From: Boletus sp. NGJ
Taxonomy: Eukaryota > Basidiomycota > Agaricomycetes > Boletales > Boletaceae
Length of the DNA stretch: 64,000 bases
Assembly (NCBI GenBank): GCA_019096195.1
Contig: JAGTXK010000229.1
Coordinates: 62,001-126,000 of the forward strand
Reading direction: 5' to 3'
Numbering within the stretch: position 1 is the first letter of the stretch; each line of letters begins with the position of its first letter. The notes under the pieces are model-generated. The model did not search any database. It saw only the letters and a list, made by a program, of their open reading frames with translations, and was not told the origin of the DNA. Positions 1 through 12,466 of the stretch are shown here, piece after piece. The position numbers and the translations under genes are program-made.

Positions 1-1461
1 CTTCCATGGTACAGGTGCCAGGAGGGTCGTCGAATTTCGTGAGTCCTCCTGGCACAGCCAGCTCGATATCGCCCCGAACTTGTCTAGCAATTTGGTCGAC
101 GGAGTAAACGATGCCAAAGGCACCACCAATAGGTAGTCGCTTGACGGACGCCGAGCCCGTGAGTCCAACGACGTCCTCATCGGTCACAGAAGGTGGAAGA
201 TTACTGATTTTGACCGCGTTAAGTCGCAAATTGGGTACGAAACGACCACGGGGTTGAGAATTCATCTCAACTTTGATGCGACGACCGCCATAAACAAAAC
301 GGTCGAGTTCTTTGACCTTGGCATTGGCTGCAGCCATATCGATATACTCCGCAATATAGCGCGTGGAGGAGGCACGCCAGGATATGGTGAGGATGTCGGA
401 ACTTTGACCAGTGGCAGCGCTCATACCCTCAAGGGAGTTGGTAGCGGACATTTCGACCGTTAGAGTTTCCTCGTGAAACTCAACACCATCAAGACCCAAG
501 GCAAGTGCGCGTCCAGCAACAATGTCTGTGACGATCTGTGCCTCGGGCCTGCGATCGGACCTTTTCTTGATGAAGAAGTGGATATGATTGATATCTAATC
601 CCTGGCCCCTGAGTAAAGCGTGGATATCATCCTCTTTTACATCGACAGGGAGGTTTCCAACGCGTAACGTGCATGTCTCGAAACCTGTTACTAGATTGGA
701 AACATCTAGCCCCGCACTGTAAGCCACGATGGAACCAAAGACGACTTGGCTGATTGTTTTGGCTGCTTCTTCTCTGATAGTGGCGTTTGCACGCTCACGA
801 GCAGCAGCAGCTCCGGCTTCCTGCGCCACCCGAATAAGGTCAACACGTGGCAAACATGCGGAGGTGCTGGGACCGTCCTCCACTAGGAGCGGTACTGGAC
901 GTGAGGCAGCACAGAATTTCTGCTTGTCTGCTCTGAAGGACTCGAGCACTGGTTTCTGTACCTGTGGTTCAATGACATGTGAGTTCCGTTGTACAAACAA
1001 GAAACATACATCAACATCGTGACGAAACCAACACTTTGACCCTTTGGTACAAGTCCCAGCCTTCCAAGCACGGCAAGGGATATCCCCACGCTTGGGTCTG
1101 GGGCGAGCATCAGAGGCGTCGTGGGAAGGAGGACTAGACGCCGGGTCTGAAAAAGCGGAGTCGTGGCGCTGGCAAGAGCATTCAGTGTCGTCAATATATC
1201 CAAAGAGTTGAATCGAACTACTGGCAGATCCGAATGCGTAGTATCTTTCCCTGTAGTCTGGGGGCGAACAGCGTTGGAGGAGTCAATGGTCGGCGCTTAT
1301 GGACGGCACAGGAGCGGGTCTACCTGCACGGGCTGCACATCCCCCTCATGACTGAACTTGCACTTGTCTCCAAAGCGACAATGTCCTTGACTGTAAAAAC
1401 GGCACGGTGCAGGCTTGCGGTTACGAACCCCAATGGAGCCTGAGTGGCTGGAGGAGTTCAT
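1..1461 (-). CDS. Double CCCH zinc-finger protein with RRM-like modules, 3' part missing
   Basis: Incomplete: about 450 N-terminal residues are visible and the frame is still open at the left edge. Exons are 1310-1461, 1010-1250 and 1-961; all junctions are GT-AG and in phase. Two C-x7-C-x5-C-x3-H fingers are seen: finger 1 at residues 20-38 (C20, C28, C34, H38) and finger 2 at 110-128 (C110, C118, C124, H128). CCCH fingers of this spacing commonly bind RNA. An alanine/glutamate-rich helix follows (about 172-200), then an RNP2-like strand LRVGNLP near residue 230 and a second similar segment (VKISNLPPSV) about 110 residues later, both RRM-like. The start is the ATG just before finger 1; a longer open frame upstream looks non-coding. 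Large agaricomycete proteins with N-terminal CCCH fingers can end in a RING-between-RING ligase, but that part would lie outside the window, so ligase function is only a guess. Confidence 0.8.
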
Positions 1462-2060
1462 GGTGGGGCAGGTTGAAAGAACGTGTTCACTGCTTATACA
1501 ATTTGAATCGCCACCCAGTAACGATACCATGAACACCGATTTGGTTCCACCTGGTGGATCAGCGCATGCCCCATGCAGCCATGTCATAAGACAGCTGTTC
1601 AGGAGTCCTCATGGCAGAGAATAAGCGTTACCCGTGATGATACTTGAAAAACTTTTGGGCCAATGAGTCGAGTTGCCACTGGGAAACAACTTGAAGACAG
1701 TTATCTTGCTGCAACCCTCCAATCCATCTACTCATCAAAGTATAGGATAAAATCAAGTAATTAGGACAATCCGCAATTGATCTCCGCGGTCACCAAATTA
1801 CCGGTGTTTAAAATTTGAATGAAATCTGAAAAATACAGTAAAATGCAATTTCTTTGTTGCAGCCACTGTTCGAGTCGTATATCCTCGTAATAAAGTTATC
1901 GTTAATTCGAAGGCCCTGGCAGCGTGACAATCATTCGAATCAACTCTGAGCAGGAACACCTCCGGGGTCTGGGGTCTCCAAGCAAATGATATAGCAAAGA
2001 AAGAACAAACAAACATGCAGAAAATACAGTGCAAGGATCCCTTCACCAACAACTTCGACC
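1462..2060. other. Intergenic, head of CCCH gene to tail of BRR2
   Basis: About 600 bp between the start of the CCCH gene and the stop codon of BRR2; both genes run leftwards, so it holds the CCCH promoter and the BRR2 3' end. Short open frames occur on both strands, but none has splice signals or recognisable sequence. Confidence 0.5.
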
Positions 2061-5000
2061 TCACTCCTCCATCGCATCATCATCCCCGCTGTCATTCTCG
2101 TCTTCATCGCTATCGCTCTCCTCCCCTTCGGCAACTTCGATCGGATCCAGGCTTAGATCGTGGTCCGCGCCGACGTACGAATCGCAGATCACGTACAACT
2201 TGAGCGAATGCGTGCCCTTGGGTAACGTGAACTCGAGTTTGACGTTGAGACTCTTGCTGATCGTAACACGCTTGATAACATGCAGCTGCCGCGTGCTCGG
2301 CTCACCGACGACGAGCCACCAGTTGGCCATCTTCTTCACAGGGTAGAACGGAGCAACGACAGTCTGGTCGTCAGGATCCTCTTCGTCGGCGTCCCGAGCG
2401 AGTGCGACTTGAATGAAGATGGGCACGCCAGCAGTGTACTCCCCCTTGGCAAGTTTGTGTGAAACATCGAGCGTCGGGTACGAGTTGACAAATTTGGCCA
2501 CGTCTCGCCTGTCACGTTACAAACAAATCCTTAGCATGCGTGATTCAGGACTGATCCCACAACGTACATCTGCCTATTGTCCATCTGTAGCAGCTCGTTT
2601 CGCTTGTCGTCTTCCATTTCCATGATGTCGTATACAGACTCGACGCCTGCGTCCTTGCATCGTTTGATGACCTAGGCGGGTGATCAGTCCCATGTAGTAG
2701 TTCAAAACACACACACGAGGGGACATACCTCGGGTTCAAAATGTGGTATCTGTTTCAACGGCGAATCCGTCTCCCACATAGCTTGTACGCACATCTGCGA
2801 CAGGTCCATAGCTCCAAGTGCGCTCAACCACGCATTCGACGACATGACATCCACGGAAGCCGAAAGCAAGTTCAACACCTTCTCGAGTACCAACACTTGG
2901 TCAGCAGCGAGGTCAGGCGGCAGTTGAATACGTGAAAAGTGTGCTTGCAGTAGGAGGAACGTCTTGAAGTGCGGCGCTTCAAAGTCTGCTCGATCAAGCT
3001 TGACGGGCAGACGGTCATATATCCGACGGAGAACGATGTCCTCGTGCCGGCGAATCGGGATCGCCTCAAACTCTGCAGATGACGAGACGACTTCGAGCAA
3101 GCCTTTTAGTTTTGTACGCTCCTTTAGCGATAGCGTATAGACCTCAACGGTGACATCTATGGGCATAGTCAGCGACATGCAAGATAGCTCGAACTGTGAC
3201 CCACAAGAAATATTGTAGTAGGCTGCTATCATGCCCAGGTTAAGCGCAGAGATATCCATCTCATCCTCTGTAAAGGCATTGAGCAATCAAGTAGATGACC
3301 ACCATATGTATCAACCCACCGATCGCAATACATTTCGAGTTCACGAGATCTTGTAACGTGGTCTCCACCAGTTCCGACAGATGATCAGACAGTGCCTGAT
3401 GACTGACGTTGTGCAGATTGTAGTAATTCGGATTCTGCGTCATCCGGCGATAAAAGTACGACCACGTCAGAATATCCTGTCACGAGTCCCGTTAACCCTT
3501 GAGAACAAATTGCGAAGCCGGCACTCACCATAGCGTCCTGCTTGTTCTCGATCGTTTTCACCGCAATCTCGGCCAAGAAATAGTCGTGGAGAAGGTGCGT
3601 CGGTAGGTGAGACTCGATCGGCAACCCCTCCGACAAGAATTTCTTGTAAAAGTCCTTGCGCGTCTGCTGACACATCAGCACGCACCGACTGCGATCATCT
3701 TCTCTCGGACGACAAGCTTTGCCCATCATCTGTAGCACGTCCATGACAGGGTAATCCACATATCGGTGCTCCTTGCCCTCGAAGAATTGCACGCCCATGA
3801 TGACGACCATGTAACTCGCTACAGGGAGACTCCATGCTGTATCCTAATCAATCGTTCTTCAGTGCGTTCTCTCAAAAAATGACCAAGGAAACAGACATAC
3901 TTTGGAAGCCACCAACACCTGAATCGCTCCGGACTCGAAGAAGCGTTCTACGATAACTTTGTCTTGTTTATCCAGTGCCTCGTGATAATACCCGATACCG
4001 TGCTTCAAACATTCCACGAGACCCTTGTCACTGATGTGGTCAAGGTGCCGTTGCAATTCCGCCTCGTCTATGTTCAGGAACCGGTCGGGGTCGTTGTCAG
4101 CAGTACAATGCAACAGTAGATCGTCTACGGTCAGGCGACACTGACGTCGCGACGAAACGAACACGATGACAGGCTTCGCTGGAGCGTATTCCACGATTGC
4201 AAGATACGCCGGCTTGGACATGGCGATCATCAACGAAGGATAGTGAGGAATCGTGAAACTTTGGAGGTGGATGTCCATGTCAAGAGGTCGCGAGCTAAAC
4301 GGATCATGAGCAATGAGCCGATCACTCCCCATTTATTTTCTTACCTTGGCGAGAAGTTGAAAATAGCATGCGACGGAGCGCCTATCCACTCTCCTAGATC
4401 TCGGGCATTTGCAAGCGATACGCCACAGGCCACGATACGCGTCTTTAGTTCGAGTTTGCGCAGAGACATACCGCGTCCTCGAAATGATCACTTCGTATGT
4501 CGGGCCTACTTCTCCACCGACGAGCTGCATCTCATCGGCAATCAGCAGAGCAATCGTCTGTACGTTCTTTCTCTGACGCCATCTGCGCGACAGAACATCC
4601 CACTATCGAGACAGTCAGTTGTCGAAAAACGATCCTGGTTGTTTCGGACACTCACTTGACTCGGCGTACACACAATAACATCACCCTTCTCCAACAAACG
4701 CAAGTCGGCGCTCGTCTCGCCCGTCAAACTCACGATCTCTTTTCCACCCTGCACACCGCCAAACTTGCGACGCCACTCCGCAACACGCTGATCCACCATC
4801 TCCTGATACGGCTCAACACACACCGCCCTCGAGTTGTCCTTTTTATTCCATAGCTTCAGTAGTGCGAATTCGGCGCAAATGGTCTTTCCACTTCCCGTGG
4901 GAGCACCAACAAACACGTTTTCGTCAGAGGTGTACAGCGCTTGGAACACTTGCGTTTGGATTTTGTTGAACGTCTGGATTGTGTTCGAGTAGATCGCCTC

Positions 5001-8000
5001 GTACTCTTTGTTGTGCAACGCGGAGAGAGGCAGAGGTTGGAGGTCGAGTAGGGGTGTCGGAGGTGGAAACTTCTCGGGGAGGATGAGGTGCTTGAACGAG
5101 ATTGGGAGTCTCGTCTCTGCGTGCAACCACCTATCCGACACGACTGAGATGTAGTAATTCGGAGGGACGGGCTCGAACATCGGAACGGTGATGGTGACAT
5201 TGTGCTCATCTTCTGCGTACCGCTGGCGAAGGACGAATGTATCATGGAAAAGGATGATCTCGCCATCGACGTCCTCAACAAGAATGAAGAACGTCTCGGC
5301 ACCACCATGAATCTTTTCCTCCCAGCGGAAATCGGGGACAATGGACAGGTCAATGCGCAGGAGGGAACGGGTGATAGGTTGTACTTGTGCCTGCAGTCTG
5401 GGAACTTGGTTCAAAATCGATCTCGATGCAAAGAAAATAAACACCGACTGTAGTTTAGGGAAATTATGGACAAGGCGGTGGACGAGGCGGCCGGCATTAG
5501 GAATACCAATGAGCTCTCCAAGCTCAGGAGGGTTCAGATCGAAATACCGGTACCACGGCTATGAAAAGCAAGCGATTCGATCAGCATCGCACTCAGCGAC
5601 GTCCTGCACAGGTAGACGCACGAATTGTTTGCCCTCAGCCTTCCTGATCACTTCCTGAGGCACACCCTTAAACTGGCGAAGTGGCGTCATTGAGCCCCAC
5701 CTAGTTCCATCAGTCAGGCATAAAAGGAGGGGATGAGCAGAGACACCAGGGCTTACATTCGTCGTTCCACCATCTTGCACAACGCAAGACATGCTCGGGC
5801 CGGTATAGCCCATCCTCGTTTGAGACAAATTTCGAACATGGCACGTAGTATACGTCCGGCTGACTGTTGCACGAACACCATGTCCGCAACCAACGCAAAG
5901 CCTAGCCGCGGTCGTGAATGAATCCATGACAATGAATGAACTCGAAAAAGGACACACCTTCGAGTTTGAGCTGGGATATATACGCTTGCAGAAGCACGTT
6001 GATTTTGGCGGCAGGTTCATCGACGCTCTCCTTGACGGGTATAGGCACGCGTTCCAAAAGTTTCGCGAGTTCGAGTTTCTCTTCTTGTCGTACCTTGAGA
6101 CACCGTTGTAAAAAGCCAATCCAACATCAAGATTTTATGGATCACTTACAGGCAACAACTTGAACTCGTTCGAGAGTGCAAACACCCGGAACAGCTCCAA
6201 TGTGGACATTGTCGGCCGCAAGTGCTGGTTGTACGTCGCCATCGAGTTATGGGTCACATAATAATGCGACGCAATACGACCCAGCTCGGTACTCTGGAAT
6301 CGACCGGAAGAGCGCTCGTACTTGACGAGGTGACATTTCTCAAGGAGGGCTGCGGCAGAATGAACGATATCGGCACGTTTCTGAATCAGGCCGCCGTCGT
6401 CCTCCTGGTAGTCGACTCCCACTCCGTACAACCCAGGGGACTTGAGCATACGCACGTATCTGATGACGTAGGTCAGAGATGGGAAAAGTCCACGAGTGCG
6501 ACGAAAACACCCACAGATATGTGTATCCCAACCATTGTACTGCTTCGTCGCGATTCCTGACTGTCCCAAGCACGATCTCTGCATTCAGATTATCCGCCAA
6601 TTTGGACACGAACTGCGATTCGATAGGTAACTGTTGGTTCATCAACGATAGATAATACTGAAGCTCCGAGTGATTTGTGATGATGATGCCTTCACCGTAA
6701 GTGTCGTATTGCGGCCGTCCGGCACGTCCAAGCATCTGGAGGACGTCTTGGGAAGATAATTCGACCCACCGTCCCTTCTCGGGGTTGTATATCTGCGTTC
6801 CTTTGATGATAACAGTATGTGCGGGTAGGTTGACACCCCACGCGAGCGTCGCTGTGCACACCAATACCTGTACGGAACCATCCGCGAAAAGCTCCTCCAC
6901 AAGGGTCCTATCCTCCCTGGACATACCCGCGTGATGGATTGCGAATCCAAAGGGAAGCAGGTCCCTCAGATTGCCATCCTTGACGTTCCCCGCTTCCTCG
7001 GTCAAAATTTCTCGCGTAGCAGAGTCGGGTCGGACGAACTGAGTGATTGTCTCCTTGTCGATGGCCATGTCGCGTATGAACCGGGCAGTCTTGGCAGTTT
7101 CCTTGCGAGAATGAACAAAGACGAGGGTTTGGTTCTTGCCAGCTTGGTCAAGGAGTTTCTCGTAGCAGACTTCATTCATGACCTGGAATCGCTTGATAGC
7201 TTTCTTTTCAGTGACACCGATGAATTGTTGTTGTAGTCCACATGGACGGTGGGAAGCGTCAAAGTAGAAGAGCCCTTTCGATTCGTCCACACGGAGGAAG
7301 GTAGCGACGTCTTGGTAATTAGGCAGCGTTGCAGACAGCCCAACAAGTCGAACGTAGTCTCCAGTTTGCTCCATCCTCCGGATAGTACGTGCGACAACGC
7401 TCTCCAGAACAGGACCACGCTCGTCGTGCAATAAATGGATCTCGTCGATGATCATAAGGCGAACGAGATTCGTATAGCTGGTATCCGTGCTCTTGCGAGT
7501 AATGACGTCCCACTTTTCGGGTGTCGTCACGATGATTTGGGTCTCGGAGATTTGCTGCTTCGTCATTTGAGAATCACCGGTCAGCTCGCCGATTTTAACA
7601 CCAAAAGCGGAGGTAAGACGAGAGGTGAAGTTGCCAACCATCTCTTGTACGAGGGCTTTCATAGGAGCGATATAGACTATCTTGAACTGGTCGAGCGCAA
7701 ACTCGCCAGTCTCTTCATCTCTGTATTTTTCCAGCTCGTTGAGAATGGTCAACATTGCAACGTTGGTCTGAGTGCACCCCATGAGACACGGCTTCGAGGT
7801 ACGATGGATCGGCTCACCTTCCCAGCGCCGGTCGGTGCACAAAGGAGTAGCGGTTCATCAGTGCCAAACGCGACAGGGAACAACTTGCTTTGCACCCGAT
7901 TGAGCCTCGGAACCGTGAACGCAGCGCGTGCCCATGCGGGCAACTTGGTTACAGGAATAAGCTCATCCTCACTGCCAGCGTGCTTCTTCGGCGCTGGGAC

Positions 8001-9416
8001 GTGGATTTCCTCGAAGCCCTTCCGAGAGCGCTTGAAAGACCCGTCAGGGAGTTTGCACTTTTTGTTCGACATCAAATGTCCTCCCTGACTGAACGACATA
8101 CTCTCGAGGTCGATGGTCTTCTTCGGTTGGACGGTAGAACCAGGCGCAATAACTGCTGTCTTGGGGACCGCTGCATTGGTTTCTTTGACGTCGACATCCA
8201 TCGCATCGTCGTGAGTCTTCTTAGCTTGTCGGTCTCCTGCCAGTGCCCTCAGAATCCACCCAACACCCTTCTCCCGCATCGCCACCTCTACGTTTACCCG
8301 TTCATCTGCATCGCTCCGCATCAACTTGGTACACCAGACTATGACGTCCCTGTTCTTGAGGAACTTGGTGATGACGTGGAAGCTCTGGTATTCAAACAAT
8401 TCCATGAGCTGGTTTTCGCAGTCTCGTAAACCCGATTCTGAGCCAAGGATGGAAAGGACCGCGGCAGCCTTGTCTGCAGCTGTGACCGGGTCCGAATAGA
8501 CTTCGGATATCTGTCGCTGCACCCAGAAGCCATCAATGATGTGTGGAGAAACGACGTCCTTGTCTGCTTTGGCTTTCCCTGCTCGAGAGGCAGCGGAAGA
8601 CCCACCGATAACTAGCTCGTCGGGGCCGGCATCATCCTGTCCCTCGCCCTCTTCCTTTGCCTCCTCATCGCCCTCTTCCTCTTCTTCATCGTCAGTCTCT
8701 TCCCGAATTTCGTAATCTTCCTCGTCTTCTTCCTCTTGTTCCTCCTCATCGAAGACGACCGCAACTCCAATGTCCTCGTCGATCTCCGCGTCCTTCCGCT
8801 CCATGTCCGGGTCCACCATTTGCTCGTCCTCGGCACCGTAATCAGTGATCTTCTTCGAAAGAGCGACAAGTTGGGAGAACGTGTCGTTGGAAATACCACC
8901 CAAGATATCCTCGATCTCCTTTTTCTTGTCAAAGTCCTTCAAGTTCTCGTTTTTGAGGGTCTCCAGGACCATATCCGTAGCGCTACGAATGACATCCTGA
9001 GCTTGGTCGCCGAGAGTCTGGTGCACGGCGGATAGCATGAGCTCGTACACCTCCCGCGTCTCTGCGGTACGCGGTCGGTATGTCAATCCCTCGGTGTCTT
9101 GAGTTGCCTCGATAACGTCGGCATACCCAAAACCAGCCTCGGTGCGACGCTTCATGGATGCTGCCTTTTCGAGGGCGTCATGTCTGCCGGCGTCTCCTGC
9201 TTTTTTCTTCTTCTTTTCAACGTCTTTTGGGGCGGCTCGTTGGACGCGCGAGCCCATCTCCTTGGGGTCAATTCGACCTGCGAGGGTGGTTGGCGCACCA
9301 TCCGGTTCCTTGTCTCGTCGTGGAAGTGCAGAGCGGTCGGCTGTGAGGACAAGGGAGGAGATGGCGCCATAGTTGTACCCAGAAAGATCTGGTTTTCCAG
9401 CGGGTCGACCCGACAT
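2061..9416 (-). CDS. BRR2: Pre-mRNA-splicing helicase BRR2 (U5 snRNP 200 kDa protein)
   Basis: BRR2 unwinds U4/U6 snRNA to activate the spliceosome and sits in the U5 snRNP in the nucleus. Sixteen exons: 7818-9416, 6515-7767, 6150-6459, 5958-6093, 5757-5901, 5622-5700, 5449-5558, 4656-5397, 4345-4602, 3901-4294, 3529-3843, 3320-3476, 3205-3267, 2729-3156, 2568-2671, 2061-2508. They give about 2179 residues, the usual size. An acidic N-terminal region precedes cassette 1, which has Walker A APTGAGKT (527-534), DEIH (641-644) and SAT (678-680). Cassette 2 keeps APTGSGKT (about 1376-1383) but has DEMQ in place of a DExH box, as expected for the non-catalytic second cassette. Sec63 domains follow each cassette and the C-terminus is acidic. 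Oddity: exon 9 needs one base fewer in the TTT run at 4444-4446 to stay in frame, across a conserved stretch where no intron fits; in an essential gene this suggests a sequencing error. The start is the first ATG before a conserved N-terminus. Confidence 0.97.
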
Positions 9417-10275
9417 TTTGGTGAGATAATGCTACAAAGAGGAAAGAATAAGAATTAAAGCAGAGAGAAAGAGGTCAGTTGAAGTAAAATCAAGAGTTTG
9501 GTTGTTCGACGCTGTGGTCGTCGTTGTGGAAGACGAGGACTCAAGCCCAACTCTTTCTTTGGACGAGCTTACTCAGCGCCTTCTGTTTCAAACATGAACA
9601 AACAAACCATTTGTTGAAATGACCAGGTGGCAGCGGCAATTCCCAGCATTCACGATACCAAGTGTCAGAGAGGTTCAAAACCTCCCGACTGTTGGATCTT
9701 AGTGGTATGGAGTGTAGAACCGACTCCCGAAGTGACTCTCCTTGATTGTTTTTCATATGCTCACTGTGTCTCTAGCGCTAAGATCCCGAACTCTTCCTGG
9801 ATCTCGTGACCAGGGGGAAGAAAGCAGCACCGAGGATGCAAACGAATGACTCGGAGGGGTAGCGGACTCCGCACCGTTACATCCATCATCTGTCTAAGGC
9901 TTTGACAATCCACCCCTGAAGCCTGAAACTAAAGAGTCAAGACCAACTGACGCATGCAGAGTGCTCGCCATAATATCGTGGCCCATTGTCATTTGTATGC
10001 CGTCAAATTATCGTGTTTCATCACACGGGGAGCCCTCTCAAACTGGCTCACTTGAGCACGGCTTTAGTTCATCTTTCGCGCCGCACTTGACTCCACCCAG
10101 AGATTTACTTCACGTGGTGAGTACGGGCAACGAACACAAATCAATTTTGGTACACATGTCGTCGAGAATTTAACCTAGCCATGAAATCTCTCTTCATTTC
10201 CGAGCGAACACAACCCTCCATGAAACCTCCATGCGCTCCTGGGTACCAAAAAAAAAGTAAGCAACCACCAAAACA
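9417..10275. other. Intergenic between GST 3' end and BRR2 start
   Basis: About 860 bp holding the BRR2 promoter side and the 3' flank of the glutathione S-transferase gene. No RNA gene, repeat or supported open frame was seen. Confidence 0.5.
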
Positions 10276-11164
10276 TCAAAAAAGAGGCACCCTCACGAAA
10301 TCGTTCACTTTCTTCACGCTCTCCCTCTCCAACAACGCCTTCTTATACCTCCTCAGCCTATCGAACTTTTGCCCTGCCAGTGTCTCCCCGAGTTTCGTCC
10401 CCGTCCCAGGCTCGAATCTTCCGAGGTCCGTCTTGGCGACAACATCTATGGATGCTAGCAGAGGCACGATCGCACAGTCCGCGTTTGTAAAGTCCTTTCC
10501 GATAGCGTACTCTCCTCCTTCATCTGCGTCTGGATCCGGAAGCAACGTCTGGATTTTCTCCAGTCCCTCGATCAGCTTCTCGAGAGCCCCTGGGACCCCG
10601 CTGCCTACTAATTCGAACGCGGGTGCCGCTACGTCGCGCGCGACGACGTCGATGAAGTACCGCACGCGGGCACGCGCGGTCGGGTTGGAAACAGGCGGGA
10701 GGAGGCTAGAGTTTGGGAATAAATCGGCGAGGAACTCGAGGATGACGAGCGATTCTGTGAGCTTGAAAGAAAGTGCGGATGGCTCTTCGGGCGGCACATC
10801 GGGCCCTCCATACGTGATCGCAGGAACCTACCCAGCGCAGGGACACTTGAGCCGTGCGCACTAGGATGCGGACGACGAGTTTTATCACTGACCTTTCCAG
10901 TTTGCGGATTGACCTGCGCGAACCATGCTGGTTTGTTGCGAATGTCGAAGCCGCGTGACGTATATGACGCTCCGGCTTCTATTAGCGCGATTTCGACCTT
11001 CAAGGTACGTGATCAGTAACCTGCCTAGCACAACAAATCGGCTGACATACCCTATGGCAGAAAGGAGACATCTTGTATCATGTGAGATCAACGCTCGTGC
11101 TCTCACAGATGTTGCAACACCTCACCCTGTGTTCATCGTGATAGAGAGTGATTTGCTCCGCCAT
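10276..11164 (-). CDS. Glutathione S-transferase
   Basis: Four exons: 11126-11164, 11051-11071, 10893-10997 and 10276-10827, joining in frame to 238 residues, the normal length of a soluble GST. The thioredoxin-fold half starts MAEQITLY, then carries SPFCHR at the active-site loop and NPQTGKVPAI before the cis-proline. ESLVILEFL is the glutathione-binding ES motif. The C-terminal half is helical and contains the conserved FTNADCAIVPLL helix. The active-site loop SPFCHR lies on its own 21-nt exon. Serine stands where omega-class enzymes have cysteine, so a fungal serine-type GST is possible, but the class is not settled. It should conjugate or deglutathionylate small molecules in the cytosol. 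The very short first two exons are inferred from splice sites and frame, so the start is a little less certain than the rest. Confidence 0.88.
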
Positions 11165-12466
11165 ATTATTTGGGACTTGGAGGTTTCAAGTTTGAACGTG
11201 TTCAGTTAGAGATGGTTAGTTATCGGTGAGGACTTGAAGGGCTAGCAGAAGGGCTTTATAAGCTCGATTTCAGGGACGTTGCTGAATCAGTCAGCATAGC
11301 GGTGCTTGTCTATAAGCACAATGGAAACTGAAGCCGTACGTCTACGTAGCCTGCCGATAATTATTATCTGACTCATCGTGCCTTGATATCCGAGCAGAAT
11401 GGGGTAAGGAATCGTTCAGTTTGTCAGCATCCGTAGTCTCGGTTACTATGAAAACGAGCGCAAACGGTACCCAAGACATACAGTACGTGTACGCTGGACC
11501 GAATCTCCAACGACAAAAACTAAGATTATTTGCCACCTTCGCTCAGTCGCGCGGCTCTGGGCGCGTTCTGTCCTTCTGTCCAACGACGATACTGAGCAAA
11601 CCGTTCCATATGGACTTTGGGGGTTCGCCAATGGGCAGACACGCGATGCTTCCGTTGATGGTTCCATGCCAAGAAAGGTACACACCTACAAAACCTCACC
11701 CGTGCAGACCCATGGCGTGACGTACGTGGGGAAGTTACACAGTGCTCTCCAAGAGCCACCTAATCAACTAATCCCGGCATTTCAACCCTCTTCCATCCTC
11801 CCTCTCCTTCTCAGTCTTTGCATCACCTTCAAGCCCATTGTGATGCTCCCGCGCTGAAACGAAGCGGACCGACGGGAAGCGTAGACCGACAAATGATGGA
11901 TGTAGCAGCACCCATCACTGCTGATGATAATCAACGCGATCGCCTGCACACAAGTACAACAGCTACTCGATTCGCGATCACCTACTAGCTCTCGTAACCA
12001 GACGTATCCCACAAAAGACGGTCCAGATTTGACGACCTGTCAAGAGTGCACAAATCGGGGAACCCCCGCAAAATTTATATAATATTGTCGTATTCAAGTT
12101 CGATTCGAAACAAGCCCGATATTGCGACTGTCTCGGTGCCTCGCCCCTGGGGACACTGTCGGACCGCATTCACATGGCCCTACACAAAGTGCTGTTGAGC
12201 TACATCAGAGTGCAGTTTGACAAAAGACTGTTGTTTTAGAATATAGGTGTTGGCTGATCATCAGGACCTAAGTCACACAGACATCTGTGTGTTTCCGAAA
12301 CTCGGAGAACGAATGGATAAATATTGTGTGTGACCAATGACAATATCTAATCTACACGCATCTAGGTCCTAGATTACCGCAAACATGCCCAATAACATTC
12401 ACCCTATTGCGTTGAGGTGTACAGTAGAGGGACGACTGATGGTAGTCGAGGATTGGGGGAAAGTGA
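11165..12466. other. Intergenic between GST start and GCV3 3' end
   Basis: About 1.3 kb with no supported gene. It contains the near-perfect inverted repeat CACACAGA-CA-TCTGTGTG at 12274-12291. Open frames here are short and not recognisable. Confidence 0.45.

Noticed and set aside
7890-8429. Long plus-strand open frames across BRR2 (for example 7435-8088 and 7890-8429)
   Set aside because: They are antisense to confirmed BRR2 exons, have no splice support and no family resemblance.
12274-12291. Short inverted repeat CACACAGA-CA-TCTGTGTG as a regulatory site or terminator
   Set aside because: A two-base loop cannot form a normal hairpin, and the site is over 200 bp from any coding end; listed only as a local curiosity.
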